This document shows positions 15,952 through 24,923 of a DNA stretch of 64,000 nt, in pieces. The notes under the pieces are model-generated. The model was not told where the DNA came from. It saw nothing but the letters and a program-made list of their open reading frames with translations, and did not search any database. Source of the DNA: Glycomyces amatae (GTDB taxonomy: Bacteria > Actinomycetota > Actinomycetes > Mycobacteriales > Micromonosporaceae). A program made the position numbers and the translations under genes. The stretch's first letter is position 1; every line of letters begins with the position of its first letter. The stretch is taken from positions 62,001 to 126,000 of the forward strand of contig NZ_JAJLQZ010000014.1 of assembly GCF_020991375.1 (NCBI RefSeq), read 5' to 3'.

Positions 15952-16764
15952 TCACTTGCTGAAGTACGAGCGACCCGAGGAATGTTCGATCGCGTCTTCA
16001 AGCTCTTGCCCCTGGTAGGGCATTTCATTGATCCGAAACAACACCACTTTCCTTGACCTGGGGGTCCAGCTCAGATCAACACGATGGCCGCTTCTGGAAA
16101 ATTGGGGGAGCGCACCGATCTTGTTGGCGTCATCGTGAGTTAGTAGTGACGATTCGAGAACAAGCCGATGGCGCACCACGGTGACGGCATCGATCGCAGG
16201 CCATGGCAGCCACACTTGGTGAGCCCGAGATGCCAACAGCACGCCATCCGCGTTCAGGACCATCCGAACCCGCCTCCAGCCACTATTGGCCATCAAGACG
16301 ATACCCAACACGCTAATTGACAGCGCGCAAATGCCGACTGGCCAGAGATCGCCAGCCATGAGGGATACACCAACACAGGTCAAAAATACTATGAGGACGA
16401 CGGTGAGGAGCAGCCCTCCTTCGTCAATGGTGGCAATACGTTGTTGGAACTCGCGCTTGGGTCCGGCTTCCGAGACTGCGTTTATCTGGTCTGATTGAGA
16501 GGACAGAGAAGGTGCCTGCGGCACGGACATAGCCGTGTGGTCTTGCTTCGACGCTTGTCTGGACGGTGTTCCAGAGTCCTGGCGGACCACAGCAGTTGTC
16601 ACGAGGGGCAGGAACGCGCCGATAAGGAGGCTTGCGATGACGAAAGGCACCTGGCGCCACGGCGTACCTCCCCACACGCTGGTGACGACGACGACTGCGA
16701 CAGCGCCGCAGATGAGTGCAGCAAGCAGTGACCACAGCAGGGCTTTGCGAGGGACCATTGGCAT
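15952..16764 (-). CDS. Membrane protein next to IS5-type insertion
   Basis: This 270-residue protein (ATG at 16764, or 16758) has two N-terminal transmembrane helices, a polar linker, two more near residues 110-150 and a cytoplasmic PH-like beta-rich tail (VRMVLNADGVLLASRAHQVW, then LPWPAIDAVTVVRH). The IS left end lies about 28 bases upstream of its start, so the native promoter has probably been displaced. The ending EDAIEHSSGRSYFSK resembles the remnant at 17692-17890 on the other side of the IS. Function is unknown. Confidence 0.65.
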   Translation of the reverse strand: MPMVPRKALLWSLLAALICGAVAVVVVTSVWGGTPWRQVPFVIASLLIGAFLPLVTTAVVRQDSGTPSRQASKQDHTAMSVPQAPSLSSQSDQINAVSEAGPKREFQQRIATIDEGGLLLTVVLIVFLTCVGVSLMAGDLWPVGICALSISVLGIVLMANSGWRRVRMVLNADGVLLASRAHQVWLPWPAIDAVTVVRHRLVLESSLLTHDDANKIGALPQFSRSGHRVDLSWTPRSRKVVLFRINEMPYQGQELEDAIEHSSGRSYFSK

Positions 16765-16792
16765 ATTGTTGCAGGGTGAGTCGAGTGAGCCC

Positions 16793-17661
16793 TTCTCAAC
16801 CTGGTTGAGTTCGGTTGCGGGGCAAGGAGGAAGCTCCTGATAGAACAACAGCTGTCTACTTCCGTTGTCTGCCAGGAGCTTCGATTGCTGTTGTACCAGG
16901 CCGCCCTGCCGCTGTCGACCCGGACCTTGAACTTCACCGCCCGCCTCATTCGCGCCCACTGCCGAGCCATCGGCTCCAGGTGGCGTGTCCCCGAGCCGGG
17001 CCGGCAGGCCCTGCTCATCCTCGCCTACCTGCACCAAGGCCACACTTACGAACAACTCGCACCCGGCTTCGGCATCTCGACTGCCACCGCCGCCCGCCGC
17101 ATCCACGAGACCATCGACCTGCTCAGCGCCCAGGCGCCGAAACTGCGGGCGGGGCTTCGGCGTGCGAAGCGCTCGGGCCGGGACCATGTCATCCTCGACG
17201 GCACCCTCATCCGCACTGACCGCCTCGCCGCCGACCGGCCGTTCTACCAAGGCAAGGATCGCTGCCACGGCATGAACCTCCAGGCTCTGGCCGATCCGGA
17301 CGGGAACCTGATCTGGGTCTCCGGCGCGGTGCTCGGGTCGACTCATGACGCGAAGGCGGCCCGGATCTGGCAGCTGCCTCGGTTGCTGCGCGAGTTCGGG
17401 CTCTTCGCCTTGGCCGACAAGGGCTATCAGGGTCTCGACCATGACCTGGTCGTCACGCCGCACAAAGGGAAGGGAAAGCCGGAGTATCAGAAGGCGCACA
17501 ACCGCCTCCATGCCCAGCTCCGCGCACCTGGCGAGCGTGTCTTCGCCGAGCTCAAGAAGTGGCGCGTCCTGCGGAAACTCCGCTGTGATCCCTTCCGGGC
17601 AACCCAGATCGCCTGCGCAAACGCCACGCTGAACCATCAAGAGCAGCAGTCAGGTTGAGAA
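16793..17661. mobile_element. IS5-family-like insertion sequence
   Basis: This is an 869-bp element bounded by perfect 11-bp inverted repeats TTCTCAACCTG (16793-16803) and CAGGTTGAGAA (17651-17661). It contains one transposase. The ends may extend a few bases outward with mismatches (16787-17667). No clear target duplication is visible, so the exact borders are uncertain. Confidence 0.75.
16885..17658 (+). CDS. IS5-family transposase (DDE_Tnp_4 type)
   Basis: This 257-residue transposase has an N-terminal helix-turn-helix (HTYEQLAPGFGISTATAARR) and a catalytic core with Asp in VILDGTLIRTDR, Asp in ALADKGYQGLDHDLV and Glu in GERVFAELKKWRVLRKL, the order expected for IS5-type DDE enzymes. A TTG at 16885 with AGGAG seven bases upstream is the likely start. 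Its stop lies inside the right end of the element. It appears intact. Confidence 0.85.
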   Translation: MLLYQAALPLSTRTLNFTARLIRAHCRAIGSRWRVPEPGRQALLILAYLHQGHTYEQLAPGFGISTATAARRIHETIDLLSAQAPKLRAGLRRAKRSGRDHVILDGTLIRTDRLAADRPFYQGKDRCHGMNLQALADPDGNLIWVSGAVLGSTHDAKAARIWQLPRLLREFGLFALADKGYQGLDHDLVVTPHKGKGKPEYQKAHNRLHAQLRAPGERVFAELKKWRVLRKLRCDPFRATQIACANATLNHQEQQSG

Positions 17662-17691
17662 AACTTCAGCCCAAGCGCATTTGGCGTTCGG

Positions 17692-17890
17692 TCACTTTCT
17701 CAACGGTTTGCGACCCGAGAAGTGCTCAACTGCCTGAAGTATTTCGGCGTGAAAGAGTAAGGCGTTCAGATCACAGACGGCCACCATCGGCGCCTTCGTC
17801 GACCACACCTTCGCGAATGCCTCGTGCCCCTTGAAGGGAGGTGTGACCGGCGAAGTGGGTTGTGCAATGGTGGCGTCCGGCCGCGGGGAC
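17692..17890 (-). pseudogene. C-terminal remnant of a membrane-protein paralogue
   Basis: The minus frame ending at 17692 reads VAVCDLNALLFHAEILQAVE and HFSGRKPLRK, similar to the C-terminus of the gene at 15952 (LEDAIEHSSGRSYFSK). No start or upstream body was found in frame. It is probably what remains of a duplicated gene. Confidence 0.35.
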
Positions 17891-17891
17891 G

Positions 17892-18338
17892 TCAGAACGT
17901 GGGCTGGTTCGCCGCTTTCTGACGGTTCGCCCATCGGCGAAGGTTGCCCGGCACGAGCAAACCGAAGATGATCGCTTGCAGCACCATGCCACCGCATGCG
18001 GCCGGAAGCGCGGGCACCGCGCCGCCCGAGCGGGCGGCGATCACGAGCACCCAGGACACCGCACCGAGCACGAACGCGACAACGGCCAACGCGATCGCCC
18101 ACCGCCGGGCCCATGCGTAACCTTGGGTCAGGCGGACGGTGACGTGTGCGACGAACCAGACTTGCAGCCAGTGCAGTACCGCGAATGCGGTTACGGCGGC
18201 GCTGAGCAGTGGATGCCCGTCGTAGTCGAGCTGGTGCGACGCGTTGCCCATCAACGTGGTCAGTCCTACTCCGGTGCAGACGGCGGTAACAACCCACATC
18301 CACATGAGGACGACGGCGAGCTGCCCGTTGACCGGCAT
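17892..18338 (-). CDS. Four-helix membrane protein
   Basis: This 148-residue protein is almost wholly hydrophobic with four predicted transmembrane segments (LAVVLMWMWVVTAVCTGVGL; LLSAAVTAFAVLHWLQVWFV; IALAVVAFVLGAVSWVLVIA; GMVLQAIIFGLLVPG) and a short basic cytoplasmic tail. No family is recognised. Confidence 0.6.
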   Translation of the reverse strand: MPVNGQLAVVLMWMWVVTAVCTGVGLTTLMGNASHQLDYDGHPLLSAAVTAFAVLHWLQVWFVAHVTVRLTQGYAWARRWAIALAVVAFVLGAVSWVLVIAARSGGAVPALPAACGGMVLQAIIFGLLVPGNLRRWANRQKAANQPTF

Positions 18339-18640
18339 AGTGGCGTAGCGGTGCGGGGCGAGCGGTTGCAGGCGGCGAAGCGATGGCCAAGGCTTTCTGG
18401 TGAGGAAGTACCGGCGGGGAGGGCCGGGGCTGCACCATGACAGTACCGCCTGGTGGGTTCACGGCGGGTGCGTGCTCGTTGCTTCCTTGTTGTTGCTCCT
18501 CCCGCGTGGTGCCGCTCGCCTTGGACGGCAGCTGCAGGTGCGCCGGTGGTCATCGAGCGGCAACCGACCCTATCTGCGGTGCATCACGCTCGCGTGAGGG
18601 GGCAACCCCGGCCACCATGCCCGGGGCCTGCCTTGCACCG
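18339..18640. other. Gene-free stretch
   Basis: No supported gene is seen between the membrane protein and the BrnA-like antitoxin. Confidence 0.4.
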
Positions 18641-18982
18641 TCAGACGGCGCGCGGCAAGCCTTCGAGGACCCTGATGGCAGCGTCGAGGCTGATCTGACG
18701 CGAATCGGCGCCGGCAAGCGACCGCTCCACGGCCCGGCGAATGAACTCGGAAGCCGTCACCCCTTCGGCGCGAGCGGCCGCTTTGATCTGACGTTCCATA
18801 TCGGTCGACAGGCGCAGCGACCGTGAGACCATGATCGGTGCGTTCGGGTCGGCCTTCGGCAGCCGCTTCAGCAGCTGCTGCTGCTCGGCTGGGGCTGGCG
18901 GCGTGATCGTGGAGAAGTCCTGCCCGGCCCAGTCTGCGGCAGCCTGGACGGCCAGGTCGTTGTCGTCGTCTCGGGTGCTCAT
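18641..18982 (-). CDS. BrnA-like antitoxin with ribbon-helix-helix
   Basis: This 113-residue protein starts at the ATG at 18982. The N-terminal half is acidic and flexible (toxin binding). The C-terminal half is a ribbon-helix-helix (MVSRSLRLSTDMERQIKAAA, then SEFIRRAVERSLAG). It overlaps the upstream toxin stop as ATGA. Toxin-first gene order with a C-terminal DNA-binding domain is the BrnT-BrnA arrangement. Confidence 0.7.
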   Translation of the reverse strand: MSTRDDDNDLAVQAAADWAGQDFSTITPPAPAEQQQLLKRLPKADPNAPIMVSRSLRLSTDMERQIKAAARAEGVTASEFIRRAVERSLAGADSRQISLDAAIRVLEGLPRAV

Positions 18983-19263
18983 CGCCTCTCCTCCCAGGTC
19001 GTGAACCATGTCAGTTCGGTGTCGGACAGGCACCGCACGAACAGCACCTGCCAGGTCATTTCGCCCAAGTCGCGGCAGACGACTGCGAGCGGCCGTCCGG
19101 TGCGGGTGCGCCCGATGACGGTCAAGACCGGGAAGCCCGTTGCGATGCCCGGCAGCGGCAGTCGCGGGCGGCCGTCGATGACGACCTGCAGGGCCTCGAA
19201 CGGTTCGATGTCCTCAGGTAGGCGCTCCAGTGCGCCGGGAGCCCATTCGTACGGTGGCATCAT
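18979..19263 (-). CDS. BrnT-like toxin
   Basis: This 94-residue protein has the expected order of elements for BrnT: EWAPGALERLPEDIEPFEAL, a central strand pair (FPVLTVIGRTRTGRPLAVVC) and a WQVLFVRCLSDTELTWF ending. BrnT toxins are RelE-fold ribonucleases. Sequence divergence makes the family call moderate, but the gene order and operator support it. Confidence 0.6.
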   Translation of the reverse strand: MMPPYEWAPGALERLPEDIEPFEALQVVIDGRPRLPLPGIATGFPVLTVIGRTRTGRPLAVVCRDLGEMTWQVLFVRCLSDTELTWFTTWEERR

Positions 19264-19277
19264 CCGATACTACGAGC

Positions 19278-19296
19278 GTACCCCGCCGCGGGGTAC
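19278..19296. promoter_or_regulatory. Operator of the BrnTA-like module
   Basis: A perfect 9+9 inverted repeat around one base, GTACCCCGC-C-GCGGGGTAC, lies 15 bases upstream of the toxin start. It is probably bound by the ribbon-helix-helix antitoxin. Confidence 0.65.
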
Positions 19297-19627
19297 ACCG
19301 GTAGTCTTTGGCGGCTGCTTGCCGGTATGCGGAGAGGTTCGGACGCTGGCGATTTCCAGCACCGGCCTTGACGGCCGAGACACCAGCAACCAGAAACACT
19401 GTTTTCGCTGAAATAATGGATAAAAGGGGTATTAGTATCGTTCGGGATGCTGTAGATGATCGGCGTGCTGCGTTCCTCTCCCGATCGGGCACGTTGCCGA
19501 CAGCAGGTGCCATGAGCCCTGACAGGCACCTCCCCTCTGGCTAGAAGTCATCGGCAAACAACCTCACATCAGCGCGGGTGCAGCGCAGAGGCCTTGCCAT
19601 GACAACGGACGCGGCGCCTGGCCCTCC
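19297..19627. other. Gene-free stretch
   Basis: Apart from an AT-rich patch near 19400-19445 that could hold the module's promoter, nothing is recognised. Confidence 0.35.
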
Positions 19628-19855
19628 TTATGGCAGGGGAAGGGCAACGTCCTCCTGAACGGCGTGCTCGTGGAGAAAACGCTGGCAGTTTGCAAGCTCC
19701 TGATAGGCCCGGTGTCGCTGCACCCGTCGCCACCTGAGCGTGGTGAGGTACGCGCAGCCGCACTTGAGGATCTCGTCCCAGACGTCAACCCAACCCCCGA
19801 TAGCCGATGGCTTCGTACCACTCCTCAGCGAGGGGCTATATGAGAAATCAGGCAA
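19628..19855 (-). CDS. Small hypothetical protein, doubtful
   Basis: This 75-residue frame has protein-like composition (GGWVDVWDEILKCGCAYLTT, then AYQELANCQRFLHEHAVQED), but no strong ribosome site and no recognised family. It may be a remnant. Confidence 0.3.
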   Translation of the reverse strand: MPDFSYSPSLRSGTKPSAIGGWVDVWDEILKCGCAYLTTLRWRRVQRHRAYQELANCQRFLHEHAVQEDVALPLP

Positions 19856-20002
19856 CCACAGCCTCGTGTTCGCCCCTGTGGTGGCGCTAGATGCGGAACT
19901 CGCTCAACGCCGCCAACCACTTGTGCGACTGCCATATGCACGCCGTGATCTGCGATGATGAACACCGGATTGTCATCAACGCATGAAACGGCCACCCCGG
20001 AT

Positions 20003-20305
20003 ATGAGCGACCCCGAGGAACGCGCACTACCCGCAACATATCCCGATCCTGCGATCATCGGCTGGATCCGATCCGAGGACATCGAGGCCGCCGATATTCA
20101 CCTCAGAATGACGATCACCCCCGGTGACAAGCTTGTCCAGTTGTGGGAGCTGGACGGCGACCATCCGGTGCGGTGGCTCGGCAACGTCTTCCGCATCGAT
20201 GCCGAACTGCCGGTGGTGCGGCTGCACTACCGGTACGCGTCTCGGTTCGACCGTGCGCAGCATGAGCGGATCGCTCGGGCTGCTGCGCGGTTCTGGAAAG
20301 GCTGA
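20003..20305 (+). CDS. Small hypothetical protein
   Basis: This 100-residue acidic protein contains IIGWIRSEDIEAADIHLRMT and DKLVQLWELDGDHPVRWLGN, and ends in a basic helix. No family is recognised. It is convergent with the secreted nuclease gene, with a hairpin between them. Confidence 0.55.
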   Translation: MSDPEERALPATYPDPAIIGWIRSEDIEAADIHLRMTITPGDKLVQLWELDGDHPVRWLGNVFRIDAELPVVRLHYRYASRFDRAQHERIARAAARFWKG

Positions 20306-20377
20306 CCGAGCGGAGGACCGGGGCGTCGCACTCGGCCACATGCGGCGGTGCGATGACCGAGGGCGGCGGCAACCGGT

Positions 20378-20397
20378 GCTGGCGCGACAGCGCCGGC
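20378..20397. terminator. Hairpin between convergent genes
   Basis: GCTGGCGC and GCGCCGGC pair with one G:T around a four-base loop, just past the nuclease stop and after the small plus-strand gene. Confidence 0.45.
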
Positions 20398-20398
20398 C

Positions 20399-21070
20399 TT
20401 ACGGCGCGGTGATGGTGACGACGGCGTCGGGGCAGTCGGCCACGATCTCCTCCAGCGCCGCGGCTTCCGCTTCGTCGACCGCCAAGCCCCAGCGGGTCTT
20501 CACCGATACCCACTCGAAGACGTACTGGCAGGCGGCCGCCTCGGAGGGCGGCATCCACTCGCCGGGGTCCTGGTCGGACTTGGACCGGTTCGAACCGGCC
20601 GTGACGGCGATCAGCGGGAGGTCATGCCCGAGGTCGTTCGCGTACGCCTGACGCTGGGCCTTGTCCCAGTCGGCCGCGCCCGAATCCCAGGCCTCGGCCA
20701 AAGGCACGAGGTGGTCGATATCGAGCTTGCCTGCTTCGTCGAGGTACGTGTCGTCGTAGTAGGAATACCAGCGCCCGCCGGTGATCTTGCATTTCGCGTC
20801 GACCGCGGGCGCCATGACCGCTTCGGCGATGAGGACCTCAGCGCGGGTGTTGCACTTGTCCTTGTCCTCATCGACCCAGTGACGGAACAAGTCCCGGTCA
20901 TAGCCGTCGCGGCTCTCCTCCTCGACCGGTAGGGCAGCGAGCGCTTCGGCCAGGGTCGCCCCAGTGGTGGCCTGGGCGTGGGCGGTCGCTGGTGCGGTAA
21001 GGCTGGCGGCGAGCATGGCGGCGGCGAGAGCCGCGAGTGCGCGGCCAGACGTGCGCAGGTAGCGGGTCAC
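20399..21070 (-). CDS. Secreted HNH nuclease (DUF1524-like)
   Basis: This 223-residue protein starts at the GTG at 21070, which has AAGGAG five bases upstream. A signal peptide (LAALAAAMLAASLTAPATAH, cut after AHA) is followed by a domain with LDIDHLVPLAEAWDSGA (catalytic Asp-His) and LIAVTAGSNRSKSDQDPGEW (Asn and Lys). This is the layout of exported actinomycete HNH nucleases related to GmrSD/DUF1524. Cys at C-N-T, C-K-I, ACQYVFEW and ADCPD may form disulfides. It is likely an extracellular DNase for nutrient recovery or competition. Confidence 0.85.
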   Translation of the reverse strand: MTRYLRTSGRALAALAAAMLAASLTAPATAHAQATTGATLAEALAALPVEEESRDGYDRDLFRHWVDEDKDKCNTRAEVLIAEAVMAPAVDAKCKITGGRWYSYYDDTYLDEAGKLDIDHLVPLAEAWDSGAADWDKAQRQAYANDLGHDLPLIAVTAGSNRSKSDQDPGEWMPPSEAAACQYVFEWVSVKTRWGLAVDEAEAAALEEIVADCPDAVVTITAP

Positions 21071-21153
21071 GGTACTCCTTGGTGGCGTGGCGGCGGCGGT
21101 CCGCTGGAGCGCGGGCCGCCGATTCGCCACTGACCCTAGCCCGAAGCATTCCA

Positions 21154-21684
21154 CTATGTACCGGCTTTGCGAAGCGCGGTGCCGTAGCCGGCGGCGACTT
21201 CGGCGAGGGAGTGTCCGGCATCGAGGGCGGCGGCGCGGCGGACCTGGTCGTCGGTCATCTTGCGGGGCCGGCCGGGGCGGCGACGCCTCGGGCGTGGGCG
21301 AAGCCGTTCGAGGTTGAAGGTTCGTTCCATCTCGGCGAACCGGGCAAGCATGCCGAACGCGAGGCGGCCCATACCCTCGTCGAGGGTGTTGATGAGGGTC
21401 GGGTTCTAGAGGTTCCGAACGCCGATGCCGTTCCCGGCGAGATCGTGGACGAGGTTGAGGACTTCGAAGCGGTTGCAGCCGAGCCGGTCGAGGGTGGAAA
21501 CGACGATGGTGTCGCCCTCGCGGGCGTAGGCCAGGAGGGCGTTGCTGCCGTCGGGCTTGACGGTGGCGTCGGTTTCCTTGTCGACGAAGATCCGCTTCTC
21601 GGGGAGGCCCTCGTGCTCGAGCGCTTCGATCTGACGGGCGAGGTTCTGTCGCGTCGTGGAAACGCGGCCGTATCCGAGTGCCAC
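21154..21684 (-). pseudogene. Serine resolvase pseudogene with in-frame TAG
   Basis: The reading starts ALGYGRVSTTRQNLARQIEA with the catalytic Ser and runs well to GIGVRNL, where a TAG (21406-21408) interrupts. It continues in the same frame as NPTLINTLDEGMGRLAFGML and ARFAEMERTFNLERL, then a region resembling a resolvase helix-turn-helix (GRPRKMTDDQVRRAAALDAG) with a degraded end. It is probably an inactivated resolvase from a lost transposon. It is distinct from the resolvase at 31050. Confidence 0.75.
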
Positions 21685-21836
21685 TCGCTATCGGAGGCGA
21701 AAGGAGCCGCCGTTCAGGTTTCCCGACGCCCGTGTTTCCCAACGGATTTCGTAACACCGGGCGGATGTTGAGGGTCTGAACTCCGCTCGCCCCATGCAGA
21801 TGCGCAGGGCGCTCGTGTTCGTGCAGAGCGAGGCTT

Positions 21837-22625
21837 CTACTCCCCGACCGGGTAGCTGAGTGTCCATTGGGTTGCAGTCGTTGTGTACGTGCGCAGTGTT
21901 CGGTCGCCACCGCTCTCGACAGCTTGGACATCGGTGATGTGCAGCAGCACTACGGTCCCAGCTTCGGTTTCGATGCACAACCGCATGTCTTTGACCAGCA
22001 CTGAATCGTTCTGAATCTGCTCGACCGTGATCGGGTTGGGAAGGTTGCCGCTTCGGGCGGCTTGCAGGCACTCCTCGACATTCGGTTCCTCGATGCTGCT
22101 CGCACCCATGCGATTGCCGTCGTACATCTCGATCGCAAGCCGAGAGGTTTCCTCGCCGCAGTTCTGGTACCGCATCGCCGCAGTGATTTCCGCGTTGCCG
22201 GTGGTGTCGACGATCAGATTGTCGAAATCGATTCGGGTTCTGGCGGAGTTCCCGCAACCGCCTGCGGCGGCAACTGGCGCATATCCGGTCGGGGCCTGGA
22301 TGGTCAGTGGGACGTCGCTCTGGGCCAGCTCATATGGCGATCCGCTGTCGTTGGTGCTTCCAGACTCAGGTGACGACGGCTCATGACTGCTGCTTGCCAG
22401 TGATGAGGCTTCCTCCGCGGGATCGCCCTCAGCTTCGGTGCCGCCCGCCGCGGAATCGTCGGTGACGGTGCCGTTCTGCTCGGAGTTCGATCCAAGCGTG
22501 AGAAGCACGGAGACGAGGATACCGATGGTGGGAATGGCGATCCCAGCCATCCACCACGCCCAGCGGGGCTGGTCGCCGTTCGAACGGGTCTTCTTCTCGG
22601 CCGGGGGCAGGGGTGTATCGGTCAT
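21837..22625 (-). CDS. Membrane-anchored extracytoplasmic protein
   Basis: This 262-residue protein has a basic N-terminus, one transmembrane helix (MAGIAIPTIGILVSVLLTLG), a Ser/Glu-rich linker and a beta-rich domain with three Cys (GGCGNSARTR, RYQNCGEET, MRLCIETEAG). It resembles secreted proteins tethered to the cell surface. No family is recognised. Confidence 0.65.
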   Translation of the reverse strand: MTDTPLPPAEKKTRSNGDQPRWAWWMAGIAIPTIGILVSVLLTLGSNSEQNGTVTDDSAAGGTEAEGDPAEEASSLASSSHEPSSPESGSTNDSGSPYELAQSDVPLTIQAPTGYAPVAAAGGCGNSARTRIDFDNLIVDTTGNAEITAAMRYQNCGEETSRLAIEMYDGNRMGASSIEEPNVEECLQAARSGNLPNPITVEQIQNDSVLVKDMRLCIETEAGTVVLLHITDVQAVESGGDRTLRTYTTTATQWTLSYPVGE

Positions 22626-22658
22626 TCTTTGTTCCAGAGGTCTCGGTCGACGATGACC

Positions 22659-23255
22659 TCAACATTGTGCCTGCCAACGACACCGATCGTGGTACAAGGA
22701 TTTCCTCAGATTCCAGTACCAACGGGGACCAGCACTACCAGCGGCTGTTCTTCGGTCCGGTGCCGATCGGTCGAAGATGAGAGGTTCGCGAGTGCGCGGG
22801 TTGAGCAACTCACGGCCCTTGATGACAGCCCGGCAGACGCCTTGGTGCATCATCGTCAGGGCGCGGTGGTGGCCGCCGACGTAGGCGCCCTGCCCACGAC
22901 CCGAAAGTGAAGGCTGTCCGTGTTGATCGGTTCGCCGAGGAACACGAGGCCCTGCATCGCGTCGTGCATCCAGCCGGTGAGGTCACGGGCGATCAAACCG
23001 TTGTCGACGGCGCCGGTCACATTCGCCTCGCGGACCAGCTCGATTGCGACCTTCGAAGCGTCGCGCCACGAGCCGTCGTGATCCGTTGACCGGACCTTTA
23101 GAGCGATCCTCGGCGTGTTCCGATGAGGTGATGCGGTCGGCTCGATAGAACTGCGGCTTCAGGGTGTAAATGAGTTGCGCGTTGTTCGATGCCGATTCAA
23201 GAGCGATCAAGGCGATCAGGCTGCCGCTGTGGGGCCAGGTCGGGGAAGCGCTCAC
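22659..23255 (-). pseudogene. Decayed gene with at least two frameshifts
   Basis: Coherent pieces follow one another in different minus frames: ALIALESASNNAQLIYTLKP; then TDHDGSWRDASKVAIELVRE and VDNGLIARDLTGWMHDAMQG; then GAYVGGHHRALTMMHQGVCR ending TREPLIFD. Joined, they would make a protein of about 190 residues of unknown family. No intact copy is in the window. Confidence 0.5.
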
Positions 23256-23471
23256 GCCTCCCCGGGGAGACGGGGTGGTGCCGGTCGGCGGTCAGGGGTG
23301 GTAAGTGCGTCGGGGAGGTATGCGATGGCGCCAGCGGCTGGCCGTCAATCGCCGCTGCCGCACGTCGGCCAGCCGCCTGCTCCTACACCGTGGTGCGCTG
23401 TGCGCAGCGTCGTCCGGTGTCGCAGCAGAGAAGGGGGATCCTCGAGGGCTGCGGCCTTGCCCGAGGGTTTC

Positions 23472-24199
23472 CTAGTAGCCGTCTCGGTGTAGCCAGGCGG
23501 CGATCTCGGGGGTGGTGAGTTCGTTGATGCGGGCCCGGTACCGCTCCAGGTCCGCGTCGTCGAGCAGCGTCTGCCACTGGCCGCTTGTGCCCTTGTTGAA
23601 GAACACGGTGCGGTCCTTCCACAGTGGCTGATCGGGGGTGAGCGTCGCGGCCCGGTTCCGCACCGCGTCGAAGGTGGCGGCGCGGACGAGTTCGGGCCAG
23701 ACCGGCTCGTCGATCGTGATGCCCAGGGTTGCGGCGAGCGCGCGCATCTGGCCGTCGAGGTCGGCTTTGAGGTCGTCGAAGTGCAGCAGCACGATGTTGG
23801 GTTCGCTGCGGCGCTCCCAGAAGCCGGCCACGTGGCGCAGCATCGCGGCGAGGTCGATGAGCTCGTCGTCGGTGTACACCCAGTTCCAGAACCGCTCGTA
23901 CAGGGTCGGCGCCGGTGGTGCCGTCGCCGCGGTGAGGTCGGGGGCGCCGGCGGTGGCCCGTAGTGCCATGACCTTGCCCAGGTCCATGTTGGCGACGTGG
24001 TTGTCGGCCGAGATGGCCACGTTACGGGGGTCGCGTCCGATGCTGAGGTAGGTGACGCGGTCGTCGCGGGGGCAGGCCGTCCAGGTGGTGCCGCATTTGG
24101 CGGGGTGGTGATGATGATGTCGTCTGCGCGGAGCGCGACGCCATCCCAGCGGGCGTTGTCCATGAACACGTTCTGGCAGCGGGTGGGGGGTGCGGTCAC
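23472..24199 (-). pseudogene. Sulfotransferase gene with frameshift and internal deletion
   Basis: From the GTG at 24199 (AAGGAG upstream) the reading gives WDGVALRADDIIITTPP. It then shifts frame into the PAPS-loop PKCGTTW and passes at once to RVTYLSIGRDPRNVAIS, the 3'-phosphate site, omitting the roughly 80 residues that normally lie between. The C-terminal half (FWNWVYTDDELIDLAAMLRH, then PNIVLLHFDDLKADLDGQMR) is intact and typical of PAPS-dependent sulfotransferases. It is not functional as read. Confidence 0.75.
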
Positions 24200-24923
24200 G
24201 GTGATGCTCCTTGCCCGCGAGCGTGATCGGCTCGGTGTGCGTCCGGGGTGGACCGTTGACGCTCGCACGCTACGAGCGACCAGGCGATAACGCAAGGAAA
24301 TGATCTTGCATGCCCATGCCCGTATGGGAGGGCCCATGCGCGCGGTACACGGCGCCGAGAACGCACATCGGCGAGCAGGCGCCTATGGAGCATTTCGCCT
24401 CCCGGCATGACGAGCCTGTCTTAGTCGCGAGGTCCTTGTCGGAAGTGATGACGGCGACGAGGGCACGGAACGCAGGGCATGGATGGCCGTGGCGCTCGGC
24501 CTTGGAGGATCAGGTGTCAGTGTCCGCGGGCCAGGCGATGGACCGGTCGACGGCCCGCTAGGGGCAGTCGAGCCCGCTGTGGATTCAATGCCGCGACGTG
24601 CGATGCGCAGTGTTCGCGCAGCGCGTGGTGGCAGCCGGGAATCTCATAAGCGCTGTCGGCCTGAGACTTTGCCGGTTTCTTGCAGCGGGAGCTGGGCGAG
24701 GACTGACATTTGGGATGCCTACGTAGCCAGCAGCATACTGTTATCGGTTTGCGACTATAGAGTTGCAACCGGGTACTGGCAACGAACGTGTGTCTTACAT
24801 CTTGCAAGGTGCCAGATGCACGATGCATTGAATTAACCGCGACGGGAAGATGCTTCTATTGGATCGTTATCAACGATGTTTCCTGCCGCACATAAGGCAC
24901 CAATGGGTACGCTGGATACGGGA
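24200..24923. other. Gene-free stretch
   Basis: No gene is supported. The right part (24700-24900) is markedly AT-richer and may hold the promoter of the next gene. Confidence 0.4.

Noticed and set aside
16765..17640. Upstream extension of the membrane gene through the IS
   Set aside because: It is antisense to the transposase and lies within the element; the true start is at 16764.
21071..21931. Upstream extension of the secreted nuclease
   Set aside because: A signal peptide and a perfect ribosome site at 21070 fix the start; the extension is antisense to and overlapping other sequence.
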